64,000 nt of DNA from Leptodontidium sp. MPI-SDFR-AT-0119 (GCA_020726505.1 JAHLEZ010000001.1:1488001-1552000), one strand, 5' to 3'; shown: positions 20,458 through 33,260, counted from the stretch's first letter. Notes: generated from the sequence alone by a model not told the origin. Numbers and translations are program-made.

Positions 20458-22738
20458 ATGACCACACCTCGAGCAAGTGGGCCGAAACGCCGAAGGTCAA
20501 AAGCCTGCGAGGCTTGCAATAACAGGAAGGTAATTATAGCTATTATAGGGTAGTAATTGACTAAGAGGCTAATCATACCAAGATACGGTGCTAATTTACC
20601 AAAGGACTGGAAGGGTGCGATGCCTGTGCCTCACAGGAGATAGACTGTGTGTAAGTTACCATAGTACCGTCACACTTCAGGTAGACAGTTTCTGATAAAC
20701 TAGTTCGCATCTGAGAAAGAAGCGGCGTGCAAATACTGCCAATAATCCTGAAAGAACTACACCAGATATGTTTGCTACTCCACGAGCTCATTCCCGAACA
20801 AGTGTTGCAAGGTACGGTAGTAGTGGAAATCAGATTCCCAAGGCGGACCATTCGCAGGCAATTCGAGTCCACAGCTTGGAACTTGCAAAGTCTAGATTCT
20901 TTCCAGGCTCAGTATGATTCGAGGCTTGAAATTTCTGATGGTAATGTCCATGATCCCGAGAATGGTAATTTGCAGTGTCGAAAGCAGAAGGAAGTTATCG
21001 CATTCCTCAGGCGGTCCCATTATATCACTCCAGATATACGTATTGATGAAGCATTAGCTCGTGCATATCCCCACTCAAGGAACAGCGAAAGCTTATCTGA
21101 GACTTCCATCAAGACACTAGAGCTGTGGGAATCTTTCAACTTGCCACAGCGAGCAACTTCTCAGAGTCTGTTTGATGTTTATTTGGAGAGACGCTACCCG
21201 TGGACTCCTGTGATTCGACCGGAAGACTTAGCCATCTTCGATCAGGCGAATTTTTCTCTTCTATTGAAACAAGCAATTTTCGTCGCAGGAAGTCGGGTGA
21301 CTTCTGGGTCTGGGGTGGTAGTTTATGCTTCGACGGATGAGTTTTATCATCGCACCAAGGCCCTGTTCTGGCAATCACATGAAAAGGATCCTTTGATCGT
21401 CATTGCAGCCACTATCTTGCTCCAAGTAAGTTGAAGAATTCTATCCAAAGCTCCCTTTTCATTTGCTCCTGCTCATACATTGTACTGTAGAGGTACAACC
21501 CCGATGCCCCCGAACAGGTGACGTTCGACAGAAGCAGTTTCTAGCACCAGATGACCGTAGGTCTCTCACGCCAAGTTAGTTTGCAGAAAGAATCCATAAG
21601 TGCAAGTGATTCCATCATGCGAAGGAGATTATGGTGGAGCTTGTCGTAAGTAGTTCTATTAATATCTCCAAGCTCGCGTCCAACTTACACATCAAAAGGC
21701 ACGAGACTATCTACTATCAGCAAGTCAAGGCAGACCCAGGGCTGTCTCTCTTGGTGACTGCGACGTCAAACCGCCTCGTCTGGATGATTTCCCCGATTCG
21801 CTTAAACTGGGAGAGCTGTTTATATCTTAAGTTGACATCTGTCTGCTGATGGCAGCTTTGACGGAATGCTGCTTGAGAAAACATCTCTTACAGGAAAAAC
21901 GACTTCACTCGGAGAGCTCACTCTTTAAATGGACTAGAATACTGCCCGGTAGCTTTCGAATTAGGCGGTCAAAAACAGCCATAAGTAATGAGCAAGCCGC
22001 ATATAGTTTCAATGCTCGACAGCTTCACTTACCTTCCTTCACCACAGTTGCCATGTTGGTGAGTGACTTCAGACGAAGTTGCGAAACAGTTTGACCAGAG
22101 TTACTTACCTCCAAACAGACACGTACAAAGTCAGATCAGCATAATATATCGCCAGCTACAATACTGGCGTCCTCTTTTGTAGCTGGCATTTTCGAAGATT
22201 CCTGTCAGTCAAAAAAGGCATGCAAATTTGACAATTCTAACAATCATACAGTGGCAAGAGACGAGCAGAAATTTCTTCCCTCTGTCTTTACCTTCTATAT
22301 CCTCGCTACAGGGGTATCATTTGCTCCTCTTCGGAAATATCCCACACTTTGGAATGTCGCTCAGCAAGATCTCAAAATTCTCCGGACAGCTCTGGATCAA
22401 CTAGGTCAGCGATGGGCATCTGCAAGAGGGGCAAAGCGGGCTCTTCAGAATATCATATGCCATTCTGCATCATCAATCAACAGTACAACAGTGGAGCCAT
22501 AAAATGGCTGACTCGGGATGAGAGTCTTCTGTTTGAAGGAATTCCTTCGACATTGTGCCGACTTTGGCAACCATTTGAAGGTCTCGTAAATGCACCACCT
22601 ACATCTGCTCAACTACATACAATCCAAAACAATTCTCCAAAATCATCAAGTGCTCTGGATAATGATATGCCAACCATCTATGATCCAATTGCCGAGGGCT
22701 TGGAAAGTCCCTATTACGACGGGATTGGAAATTGGTGA
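20458..22738 (+). pseudogene. Broken Zn2Cys6 fungal transcription factor gene
   Basis: Starts MTTPRASGPKRRRSKACEAC. The Zn2Cys6 cluster CEACNNRK/IRC..GCDACASQEIDC spans exons 20458-20529 and 20583-20650, with introns 20530-20582 and 20651-20703, then HLRKKRRANTANN. The fungal TF middle-homology domain follows: LFDVYLERRYPWTPVIRPED, QAIFVAGSRVTSGSG, FWQSHEKDPLIVIAATILLQ, RRRLWWSLV, ARDYLLSASQGRPRAVSLGD, AALTECCLRKHLL and ARQLHLPSF. It ends in LFEGIPSTLCRLWQPFEGL. Damage: TAA at 20592-20594 inside the zinc cluster, TAG at 21542-21544 where Trp is expected, TAA after GELFIS near 21830, and frame changes near 20890 and 22460. Unusual introns cannot explain the stops within domains. Its divergent position next to the synthetase relic suggests it once controlled that gene. 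Confidence 0.78.
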
Positions 22739-23051
22739 GTTACTCTCCCACATGAGCTGCAACCTGTTCGACTGACCAAAAAAGGCTCTTCGGCGATTGG
22801 GCAAACAACACTATCTGGTAGATAATGTACGTGATGCTGAATCTCATCGAACTGGTTATTCGGCGTTTCGTCTGGCACTTCGGTATTTGCTTCCCCGCAC
22901 TTGATGAATGGACGGGTGTACCCCACATCGACGAATATTAGAAGTCGAAATATCTTCAACTTCATGCCAGGGGTGATCTAAATAGCCCTCAATATCGGCT
23001 CGAACTTGTTGCATTCTTTCCGAGTCACGAAATTCTCATCTCACGAACATC
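22739..23051. other. Upstream region of the enoyl-CoA hydratase gene
   Basis: Between the regulator relic and the hydratase start. No feature recognised; it probably contains the hydratase promoter. Confidence 0.5.
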
Positions 23052-23837
23052 ATGCCTCAGCCCGCGTTTCAGTATCTTTCTCTTGAGCGACTCGGGAACG
23101 TCTTCGTCATAACCCTCCAGAAACCTCCCGAAAATCGTCTCAACAGCTCAACCTGCCAAGAGATTATCCGTGCTTTCCACTTCATACAGAGAGAGCTTGG
23201 TGCTGGTAGTGAAGGAGCTGTCATCACCCGAGGTCAAGGCGAGAAGTTCTTTTGTACAGGCCTTGAGCTTGACGAAACGGATCGCAATCCATTTGCAAAT
23301 AGCGATGGATTCTATCCGATGTTGCATACGATTATGGATTTCCCATTCCCTACGATCGCATTGATCAATGGTCATGTTTTTGGGGGCGGCGTCCCTTTTT
23401 GTTTAAGTCATGACTACAGGGTTATGAATGGCGAGAGAGGTTATCTTTCAATGGTAAGAACTTGCAAAACCTACAACAAAGAGACGTCTTTGATAATCAT
23501 GAATTAGCCCCCGGTTGATCTAGGTCTTCACTTCGATGGGATAGGTTCTCTTCCACGGCTGAAGCTCCAACCTCAAATCGCTCGCAAAATGCTGCTCGAA
23601 GCGCACAGGTGGACAGGAAAAGAAGCTCTGAAAGATGGTGTCGTCGATGCAATTGCCACTCCCGATACAATGCTTCAAGTGGCTCTTGATTTGGCGAATA
23701 TGTGGGCGCCGAAAGCAAGGATGGGAGTCTATGGTGTTTTGAGAGCGGAACTTTGGGGTGATGCTGCGAAGAAATTTCAGAGAATTAGTTATGTACACTC
23801 GAGGCGGACCAGTCGACCTGCCCTAGTTAAGATTTAA
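23052..23837 (+). CDS. Enoyl-CoA hydratase/isomerase family protein
   Basis: Crotonase-fold enzyme acting on acyl-CoA thioesters, probably fatty-acid beta-oxidation or isomerisation. Exons are 23052-23453 and 23508-23837 (intron 54 bases), giving 243 residues. Features: QKPPENRLNSSTCQEI, the oxyanion-hole region FFCTGLELD, then INGHVFGGGVPFCLSHDYRV, MPPVDLGLHF across the splice, and QIARKMLLEAHRWTGKEAL plus GVVDAIATPD. The C-terminus (SYVHSRRTSRPALVKI) has no obvious PTS1 tripeptide. Length is normal. It is the only gene in the 20-24 kb block without visible damage, so it may be under selection independently of its decayed neighbours. Substrate is not predictable from sequence. Confidence 0.88.
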
Positions 23838-24247
23838 AAAGGATCAGGGATCTTGACCGCAAAATTTAGGAGAAATGAAAGTATAATCTTAAGGATCTCG
23901 CTTAATTGCCAAGCCACAAACATTAAGAGTCGTAAAGGGGACACTTGGGCTTCGCTGAGAACGGGATGAGGTAAGATTTAGTGTGCCATCGCTTTTTTTC
24001 TCTATCATTAATGGAGGTGAAGCTGTGATCGCGTGGATAACTCATGTCTTGTTCAACCTTCTCCTGGTCATTTTTGACAACGAGGATGTTGTTACATTGG
24101 GTGCGCTATTTTGAGCTGAGGTGACAATTCTATTGTAGCACAGATTTTGGAGAAGGAAGGATGCACACCTTTATCTGATTATGGAATGCTTCATTCTTTC
24201 ACCCAAGAAATGCCAACAAAGTTTGCCCATCTGACCTCATTTCTAAC
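23838..24247. other. Spacer upstream of orphan membrane protein gene
   Basis: No homology seen; presumed 3' UTR of the hydratase and promoter of the next gene. Confidence 0.5.
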
Positions 24248-25907
24248 ATGGCTTGTTCGTATAATTGTTCTGTGGATCCCGGCAAAATCCAGCCGTACGG
24301 CGACATATCTGGAATTGGAGCAAGTCACAGCTCTGAAGCCCCAAGGCAAACTACTGACTTGTTGCAGGTATTCATAAGTTTCGTCGCTACAGCGTACATC
24401 GCAGTAGCTATCCTTTTGGGGTACTATGTCTTTGCATTTCGACCGACACTTGATCGATTCCGAGAGAACGGATCTTCAACAAGTCACAATATGAACCCAA
24501 ATCCAGTTGATATCTTGCTATCTTCTTACATGATGTCATCTTCTCTTGAAAATTCACAAGAAACGATTGAGGAGAACACAAACCAGTCTCAGCTAGAAGA
24601 CACTTGCATAAAAGTAAGCAGAATCGCATGAGACATTGAATCGTGCTGACTCTTCTTGGATTCAGTGTGTTCTTAGTATGAGCAACATGCAGATCATGAC
24701 CGGAATCCCAATACTGATTTGTGGGTTCTCATCACTTCATTGCGGTCTTTCCGCCTACCATTGGCAGGTTCTGGGGTACCTGGCACGCTTCTCCAGCATC
24801 ACTCAATTATCGGCCCTGACATTTCTGAGGAACTACTTGTATAATCGCCCACGAGAGCGGTTTTTAAGGCTACTGGCCATGTTCATATTCTTGTGTATGC
24901 TCACAATCGCAACGATTCCGACAGCAAGCTTCACCTGGCTATACAATGACGGCTTCACCAGTGACACTTCATCAAGCGAATATGCTGTGTGTTATTTTGC
25001 CCGAACTCCAAATATCGACAGACTGGCTTTCAAGTCCATGGCAATCTCCACGTCATTACTTGTCTTCAGTTTCAGCACTTGCGTCATCAAACTGCACCAA
25101 CCATTATCTGAGATAGCGAAAGGTGCAAGAAGACGGCTGAACTCTTCGTATCAGAACCGACTTCGACGCCTTTATACATGGTCGGAGCCAAGTGGTTCCA
25201 GCGGTTGGAAACGCATTGTAGTATATAGGCCGTGTCATGCAGCACTGTTCTTCTCGCGTCTCCTCGCAGACACGTACTCATCAATGCTCATGGAAGTAAG
25301 TGCCAAAAAAAATGTAGCGAATGCAGTGTTGCTGAAAATCGCTCGCTGACTTATGAAATCGAGGTAGGTCTGCAACCTCATGTTGTCAATCGCTTGGGTA
25401 ACAATGAACCTTGTCAAAGCAAGAAGGCTTTTCGACACCGAAGAAAGCGATGACTGGAAATTCGGGCAGATTCTGACAGTGGTGATGTTAGCTTCCCCGT
25501 TGTTGACTGTTGTCGAGTATATCTATCCTGGTACGTTGAATCCGTGGGAAGGGTCTGCTGGTGGATTTGGCTAATATGTCAGCATAGAAACCAAAATCAC
25601 AAGCAATACAAACAAAGAGCGTCTGATGGAGGCAAGACATCTTAGTAACAGTGACCAAAACATCGACATGAACACCACGTTCTCGATTCCGGGCAGACAC
25701 ATCAACGAGACTGTGGTAGGGTATGAGTTTGACCAAGAGGGCCGTGGGAGTGAGATGTACTTCAATATTACGCTTGCACTTCTACTCATCGTTATCCTAT
25801 TCCTCTCTATATCGTCGTTCATTGGTGTATGTGGGCTCGGGAATGAGGATGAAATTGTGACTAAGTGGGAGCTTCGGAGAGCTTCGGAGAAACACATTGG
25901 GCAATGA
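24248..25907 (+). CDS. Fungal orphan multi-span membrane protein
   Basis: Exons are 24248-24613, 24666-25295, 25368-25530 and 25588-25907 (introns 52-72 bases), giving 492 residues with phases that fit. About seven hydrophobic spans: VFISFVATAYIAVAILLGYY, the family-like MSNMQIMTGIPILICGFSSL with HCGLSAYHWQVLGYLARFSS and TQLSALTFLRNYL, then spans near residues 215, 270, 340, 380 and 470. The pattern 'Q-x-x-T-G-x-x-I-L-I-x-G' with a following SxYHW loop and a 'LARFSS..THL' type stretch recurs in uncharacterised proteins of filamentous ascomycetes. No enzymatic or transporter motif is visible. The first exon has a plausible weak intron just before VFISF, so the N-terminus is less certain than the rest. 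Confidence 0.75.
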
Positions 25908-26304
25908 GTGGTGCCCGAATTCGGAATTCTGAACAAGCCAATGCGATAATGTGAGAATGAGACACCCATTCACATGCGTAGTTGTCGCGGGTAAAGCGAA
26001 AGCTCTGTATCATGAGGATTCTAAGGACCTAGAGTGTTCTATTGGTTTGAACCCCATGAACTTACGGAAGGAAAATAAGCTCGTTTAGAACAAAATCGGG
26101 GTATTCTACCTCCCCTGAAACCAAATATATTTGAATGACCGTTTGAATTAAATAATTCCAACTCGCCAAAGAATTCTGCTGGAGAAGAGGCGTCCGTCGC
26201 CGGACAAACTCCATTGCAGGCGACGGTCACATGACCCTCCAAACATCTCCAAATTCTCGAGCTTCAAGCTCCCGGGAGAGCGACGACAACGACCCAACAC
26301 CACA
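25908..26304. other. Upstream region of the uS12m gene
   Basis: No homology seen; presumed promoter and leader of the ribosomal-protein gene. Confidence 0.5.
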
Positions 26305-26988
26305 ATGGCCGTCACAATGCTCCGCAGATTCCTCACACCATCGGTACGGATGCCACTATCTATCTCCACCCCCAAAGCAAAGCCACCTCCCTCACTCGTC
26401 CGCCAATTCTCCTCAACTCCCACCCCATTCGCAACCTACAACCAAGTCGCAAAGGTACCCACCCACCCACCTACCCTCCTCCCTCCTCTATTGAACCCTC
26501 AATCCCCGACACTAGGTTATGCCACAGATAGCTAATGAAGAAAACCAAAAACAGGGCTGCCGCGTCGCCCAACGAGCACGCAAAGCCGTCTCCCCCGCGC
26601 TCCGCGACGTGAACGCCCCAGAGCTCAAGGGCGTCTGCCTCAAAGTCGGCATCACCAAGCCCAAGAAACCCAATTCGGCCGAGCGGAAGACCGCGAGGGT
26701 GAGGCTTAGTACGGGCAGGGTCGTGACGTGCTATATTCCCGGAGAGGGACATAATGTGCAGCAGCATTCGGTGGTGTTGGTTAGAGGGGGGAGGAGTCAG
26801 GATTGTCCTGGTGTGAGGTATCATTTGGTCAGAGGGGCTATGGATTTGGTAGGTCAATCTGAAAGGAGAAGGGTGTGCGTTTAGGATTTGGACGAGGGCT
26901 AACGATATGTGTGTAGGGTGGTGTGGGTAATAGGGCGACGAGTCGATCGAAGTACGGGACAAAGAAGCCAAAGGCTGCCACTACGTAG
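26305..26988 (+). CDS. Mitochondrial ribosomal protein uS12m
   Basis: Small-subunit protein of the mitochondrial ribosome decoding centre. Exons are 26305-26454, 26555-26848 and 26917-26988, giving 171 residues. Residues 1-50 form a basic, Ser/Ala/Pro-rich mitochondrial presequence ([18 protein letters not shown]). The S12 domain includes [72 protein letters not shown] and [26 protein letters not shown] is the universally conserved accuracy loop. Introns have CTAAT/CTAAC branch sites. Length and order are as expected. Confidence 0.96.
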
Positions 26989-27641
26989 AGACTGTACATG
27001 GAGAGATGCTGTTGATGGGGTATGAACGTATGGCAATTGAGAAGCATTGATGGCGTTAGGGATTGTTCGACTATCTCTGTATATTGATACACTGTACAAA
27101 AGGAAGGGAATGGCTAGAATTAGAGCTGAGTTGGTTATTAGATGTTCAATGGTGACTTTAACACTATTCTCTTCTCGCGTATCATTCTTGTTTTGCTCAT
27201 ATCGCCTTCATTGGCAAAGCTTCTTGTGATAGAAAGGTAGCTTCTTCTTCGTTCTCGTTGACAATGTGATGGACAGAATATTGAATTTGAAGCATCTGAA
27301 CAGCAGCCAAGCCGTCTGGAGGTCTCCTGAACTCTAATAAGACGAAAAATTGAGTTTTAAAACGGGAACGACGACGACGAGGGAGCTCGGACGACGCTCA
27401 CGACATGTAGCTAACAGCCAAAGCTACAAATTGATCAAATAGTCTATTCGTGCAATTCCCCAATTCAACGTTTTCCTAATCCCTAAGTTGTCCAAAGCGA
27501 GAACTATCTACACACATTCTTAGGGACTTATTTCGTACACAGTACACACCAACGCCGCCTTTCCCTTCCATGCCAGGTAGATCAAATCACGCCTCTTGAA
27601 AAAATGCTTTCATCACTGGGAAAATCATACACTGATACCAC
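26989..27641. other. Convergent 3' spacer uS12m/mannosyltransferase
   Basis: Between two convergent genes. An ACGACGACGACG-like stretch lies near 27367-27380. No gene seen. Confidence 0.5.
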
Positions 27642-29029
27642 CTAATCTTGTTGATTCTCATACCCCTCTGGCTTCTCCATGCCATTGATCTCGAAGAATC
27701 GGGATGTGCCTGCAAATGTTAGTTGGCGTACTGTAAGTGGGGCGTAGATACTTACATGAATATCCTTTCCAATCAAAGTTATCTTTTGGATTGCAGTGAC
27801 ACTTCAGGTCTAGTCTCGTCTTCTCCCCAGTAGGGCAATGGGTGAAAGGAACGTGGTAATAGGCAATATCGTTGAAGAAATGGATCTCATCCTTGTTCAA
27901 CAGAAGACCGGCAGCAATCGAATGAACTGGAGCATCACCCCATCGCTCGTAAAAGAATCCGCCGTCCTGGTCAAGTGACTCGAAGTAATCTATGTAAGCC
28001 TTGGAGCGGAGCCAGTTGAGGTTGCCGACTTCGAAGTTAGACCACTGATGTAGAGTTAGTAAAATTAAATAGCCTGGAAAAGATATATATACCATGTGAC
28101 AGTGGTTGTAAGACTCTCCACCATCGTCACTCAAGAAACCCATAGAGTTATCCGGGGAGATGTGTTCAGGGTGCGCCTTCATAAACTTCTTGGTGCTGTC
28201 CCATAGGGTAGGAATGGTCTCGACATATTCGTAAAGACTGAGCACGAAACTGTATTTCTTCTTGTTTTCCGCCATATATTTGAAAACATCATAGTTGATG
28301 TCGCAGTAGAGCTCAATGCTTGGCTCAACTCTCCAGTAGTACTCGTAGTTGAGCATCAAGGGTTGGCGGAAGAAGAAACCTGACTCGAATCGGCACATGT
28401 GGCGGTAGCTGATGGAGTCTCCGTAGATAATCTTCTTCGCAGCCATATCCTCCCTAACCTTTCGAGCCTTGTCCTGATCGATATGCTCTGGGAATGACCA
28501 GTGCTCCTTTGGAATCTCTCCATAATGGGTTGTGCCTGACACAAGGGATGTGGTAACTTTCTTGAAAGTAGCATCGAATGGTTTATCGTTGAGGAAGACC
28601 CAGTCGTAGTGGAATTTGCGATTGAATCTATCTTCCACTTGACGGATTGATCGCGCGATTTCCCATAGATCGGAGTTTCGTGCCAAAGTAACAAAGGTCG
28701 CATTCGCTCTTGGTCCATCCGCAGCAGCTTCTGGAAGGCCTCCAGGAATATTGGGCGTTACCCCAGTTGCGGCGGGGGCAGCAGCGGCACTTCCTGAAAC
28801 CCCAGCCTTTGTCGGGACATTATTCCATCCTTTTCCAGCGCTGTTGAGGATCTCGTTCGTAGACGGTAATCGTTGGGTCGAAGAAGAAGATATGAAGTAG
28901 ATGACAGCAAGCCCCTAGATCCTGATCAGTATTTCCATTTCAGGCATTGGGATTCCAGCGCAGGTCGTAGTAACATACAAAGAAGGCGAAGAGAATATAT
29001 CTCAGGTATCTAGCGGATCCTGTTGCCAT
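27642..29029 (-). CDS. GT15 alpha-1,2-mannosyltransferase (Kre2/Mnt1 type)
   Basis: Golgi type II membrane enzyme extending O- and N-linked mannans from GDP-mannose. Exons are 29029-28979, 28914-28093, 28044-27756 and 27709-27642, giving 409 residues. The N-terminal signal-anchor ([10 protein letters not shown] joined to [12 protein letters not shown]) is followed by an Ala/Gly/Pro-rich stem to about residue 75. The GT15 catalytic domain then runs [75 protein letters not shown], the nucleotide-sugar region [20 protein letters not shown], and [25 protein letters not shown] is a hallmark of the family. The C-terminus ends near [13 protein letters not shown]. All splice sites are canonical. Confidence 0.95.
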
Positions 29030-29809
29030 TGTGGAAGTAGATTAAAGTCCGGATGAAGAGGAAACCGTAACCCCCGTTTCGTAACCAAGAAAAGAGCCAG
29101 AAACCGACTCTAAATCTGGCTGTGGACGGTTCACTATCCCAAAGATGGATTAAAGAAGGAATGACAATTGCCACCGAGTATGAAGAAGGGAAGAAGACGG
29201 CAGGGCAGATGCGCGAAAAGAGTTCGAGGACGCGCAAGCAAAAAGGAGGTTGAAAGTCACCCTTGATGGGAAATTCGTGGAGAGGCCAGCGGGACAGGGC
29301 AGGGTCTCGTATCCAGCTTCGTTTTGGAGTTGCTGCAGGGGGGAGACTAACCGACTAAGCCCAATCTAGTAGAGCCTCAACTTTTGCGTCTACTCTTCTG
29401 CTTCCCCACCAAGAACCGCATCACCACTTGGACCTCCACAACACCACTTCGAATAGTTTTTTGATACCGCTGCCTCTAATATCTTTCCCACGCCGGGACA
29501 GCTCCCTCGAGCCAGCCTTTCTGCACGTTCTGCACACTCTGCCCAACGGTCTTGACTCAGACCAACTATATTTTCAAGTCAACAGCGGTTCACCTCCAAA
29601 CAGAAACCAATCATCCCAACTACTCGCACTTATCAATCCTCTCGAACTCCAAACCTTCACGTTTGTTCCACCAAACACTTCAAACGCGACCAACTCAAAG
29701 CTGACTCCAGTGTGAACTTCAGTTCTTCTACTTCTTTATGTACTGATCTTGCTTCCTTGATGGGCACCCTCCAGATCTAAATCAAACCTTCATAAACACG
29801 ACAGTAGTC
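29030..29809. other. Divergent promoter region, mannosyltransferase/PAT1
   Basis: 780 bases between two divergent starts. Pyrimidine-rich leader sequence lies before the PAT1 start. No gene seen. Confidence 0.5.
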
Positions 29810-32400
29810 ATGTCGTTCTTCGGCTTTGATACTGCTCTCCCCCGCGACCGCGGTCACAACACTGCTGCGCCTGGCTTCTCTCAAGCTGCAGATCCTTTTG
29901 CGGGCTTGTCGCGACAAGAAGATGATGATGACGCGTGAGTTCAAATACAACCTGGGATCTGCCCATTTCGTATGCTAACAATACAAATCTGCAGACTTGA
30001 CTTTGAGGATACATACGATGGTCTAGGTGATCAATTGGACGAGACAGATGATGCTTTCAATGATGATACCTTTGGCGGTGGTTCAGCTGCAGCTGCTAAG
30101 AAACCTGTGGGCAAGGACTTCGATTTCTTCGGCCAGACTGCAAAGGTCTCAGATGCCATGAGTGAAGAACAAGCTCGCTTTAGTAGGCAGCAACCGATTT
30201 CGAAGGTGGCTCCAAGCACCTCAACCTTTGTTCAACCTCAATCAAGACCTGCCAGAACTGGCTACGAGCGTTACAATGAGCCCGAGTATATTCCAGATAT
30301 GCAGGTTGATGCGAACTTATGGGGAGTTGCACCTAAGCGTTCGGCTCCTGCCCCAGCACAAGAATTGCCTGCAACCCCTGGTTTTCCTACCGGAGGCCGG
30401 ACGATGATGAGTCTGGAGGAAGTTGAGGCTGCTATGCGAGCGCAGGCCAAGAAGCCAGTTCAAGCACAAGCACAAGCTCCTGTACAGCAACAACCTCACC
30501 AGCACCAGCCGGCCCCTCCACCCCAGCAACAGCAGCATTATTCCCGGCCTCCTCAGCAATACCAGCAGTATCCTCCTCACCAGCACCCTCAGTTCCCTGT
30601 TCAAGCTGCTGGTCCACCACCACAGGGAGAAACTGTCCAAGTACCGTCAGGTCAACCAGTTCACATTTTGCAGAGATCACAACAACCTGGCCAGCCATCG
30701 CCCCAGCAAGGACCATCACAACAACCCACACAAATCTTGCAGAACCCTAATCGATATTCTGCTGAGCAACAAAGACCTCCCCCTGCTGTACAACATCCTG
30801 GCCACCAGTCACGCCCCTCGGGTTCTCGTCACATAATCACCCATCCTCAACAGATTGCCCACCTTTCAGACGAAGAAAAGTCAGCCTTTCTCATGGAAGA
30901 GGCCAAGCGAGCAAAGCGGAACCACAAGATCTTTATGCTTTCCAAGGATAATGGCTTGATGACACCTCAGGACAAGAACTTCATTACCCGCATCCAATTG
31001 CAACAGCTTGTGACTGCCACCGGTAATCCAAATGAGCATGGAACCGATACAGGTCTGTCAGAAGACTTCTACTACCAAGTTCACAACCAAATCCGAGGAG
31101 GACCACGCCAACACCCAGGTCAGCCACTTAGCAACTTTGCACAGACCTACTTGTTTCAAACAGGCGGTCGCCATGGTGGGATGCGACGACAGGCTCGGGG
31201 TGGTGACAATCACATGCAACGTATGGAGCAACAGGTTCAACGAGCTGTTGAAGCTGCGAAGAACAAGCCAAAGAACAAGCAGTTGGTTATCGAGGGTAGT
31301 TTGGGCAAGATCTCTTTCAGCAATGCGAAGACGCCGAAGCCCCTGCTCAACATCAAACGCAATGACAGCGGAGCTGATGTCAACAGACCTGGTAGTGCCG
31401 CCCGGGATCGCAAGGCTCATCTTGCAGGAGTTAGTGGGAGTGACAGAAAGACTGTTCTAGCCGACATCGAGAGCGTTTACAATACTCTGATGAAGATGGA
31501 GGACCATGATCGCCACATCCCTCCCGCTCTCAATGAGGACATCAACCCAGAACTAGTCGGACTTCACATGGACTGGCGTGAGAAGGCTCAAAAGCTCAAC
31601 CAGCAGCTCTGGTTTCAACTGAAAGTCCACGAGCCTATCGGTGCGACCACGACCCATCCCTTCATTGCTTTCTTGTCATTCGCCAAGGGCCAGAAAGCTA
31701 TTCCTCGAGTCTTCCGCCACATCTCTCAAGAGCAACGCACGACTATTCTCACCATGATTGTGATTCACCTCGACCAGCTTGACGTTGTTCGCAATGCATT
31801 GCTTCTCCCTGGTGAGACCCAGCTGAGTGCTACGGTTCGGGAGAGCGTCGAGGTGTTTTCGCTGGCGGTCATGCCATCTCTTTTCGGATACCTCAACGAG
31901 GCGGGATTGGATATCGTTACTGGTGTTTTGGGTCTCATCCTCAACATCAATATTGATATGGTTGCTCGAACACGGATTGGAGTCAGCATGCTGACTATGA
32001 TTTTGAGCCGGGCTGAGCTTATCAAGCAAGGTGGAAGTGTTGATGAGCAGGAGTGGCAGGAATGGTAAGTGGCATTGGAGTTTTGTGTTTATTCATATTA
32101 ACGTCTTTTAGGGTGAACAAGTACAATGGGTTCTTTGACACTCTCGAGCCGACCCTGCCCGGCATCTTCCCCGGAACTGTCAACACTGGCGAAGATGTCT
32201 ACGTCTGGCAATTCCTCGCGGCAATTGGCATTGGTGCGAGCCCTGAGCAGCAACAACGTCTTGTCATGGCGGTTAAGGACCGCGTCATGGAGACTGTCAG
32301 CCTCGCCAAGACCCTTCCACCAGCAATGTCGAGCCAGCGATTGGCGAACGTCAACCTCTTCATGCGTTCAATTGGATTGGATGTTGAGTTACTGGCCTAA
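29810..32400 (+). CDS. pat1: Pat1-family mRNA decapping activator
   Basis: Scaffold of cytoplasmic mRNA decay and P-bodies, linking deadenylated mRNA, Lsm1-7, Dhh1 and decapping enzymes. Exons are 29810-29934, 29995-32064 and 32112-32400, giving 827 residues. The N-terminus starts MSFFGFDTALPRD, followed by an acidic stretch (DLDFEDTYDGL region, residues 38-70). Residues about 160-300 are low-complexity, rich in Gln, Pro and His. The conserved middle begins at HLSDEEKSAFLMEEAKRAKR (about 290). The C-terminal helical Pat1 domain covers about residues 480-827, including AIPRVFRHISQEQRTTILTM and VNLFMRSIGLDVELLA at the end. Length is typical for filamentous fungi. Confidence 0.93.
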
Positions 32401-33260
32401 TTGGAACGATACGACGTGTTTATTTACATTTACCAACATTACATCTTCTTTTTCTAGACGATATCTGAAAGACAGAGAAGAAAGCGCAGCCCTGTGGTAC
32501 TTGATTAAGATGCCATTTTGCTTTCTGCATCAGCGTTGTCCTGTTTCTGCGTAGCGATTACTCATACGGTCCTGGATGAGGCTGAAGCTTATGAATGGAA
32601 TGGAATGGACTGGCATGGTATGGAGCGAATTCAAGCGATCTTATGGTTTTGAGAACTGGAAACAGTATATTTATGGTCTGGTTCGTCCCGGGGCTCGATG
32701 GGTGGATGGGCCGAGCCGCACTTGTTATCTGTCCAGCTGGATGGCACCCATCTTGATATCTGACAAGATGGATGTGAATGGGGATGTCCCAAAATAAAAT
32801 ACGAAAAAATGAAATGAACTCAATGAAATCCTTTAGGGTGAACGCATCATGACTGACTATTCTCACACCGCTGGTAAATGTTCTTTTGCTTCAGATCTGT
32901 ACGTCGCCTTCACCAGTTGTGATGCTCAGCTTGGCGTCGAGCCAAGTGACTCAGAATCGATTACCGCTAGCGTGAGAATACGGCAAGGAGCGTTGAGTAT
33001 CCTTCAATTTCATATGGAAGTAAGTAGTCGATTATAACAAACTCATCGATCTTTGTCAAAATGCAGACTGCCCTTTTAAAGTGCTAACGAAGACTCGAGA
33101 CATGCCCCTGGACAAACGAATTTCCAAATTTGCTTTGCAACCCCCATCAAATAGCCTTCAAAGTGCGCACCCGTCTGAACCAAATTCATTCCTTCGTAAC
33201 TCTCATTCCGTCGTCATCTTTATCAATCTCTCCTATCCTTCCCCAAACCTTTCCTGCTGT
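32401..33260. other. Convergent 3' spacer PAT1/secreted nuclease
   Basis: 860 bases between convergent genes; no coding homology recognised. Confidence 0.5.
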
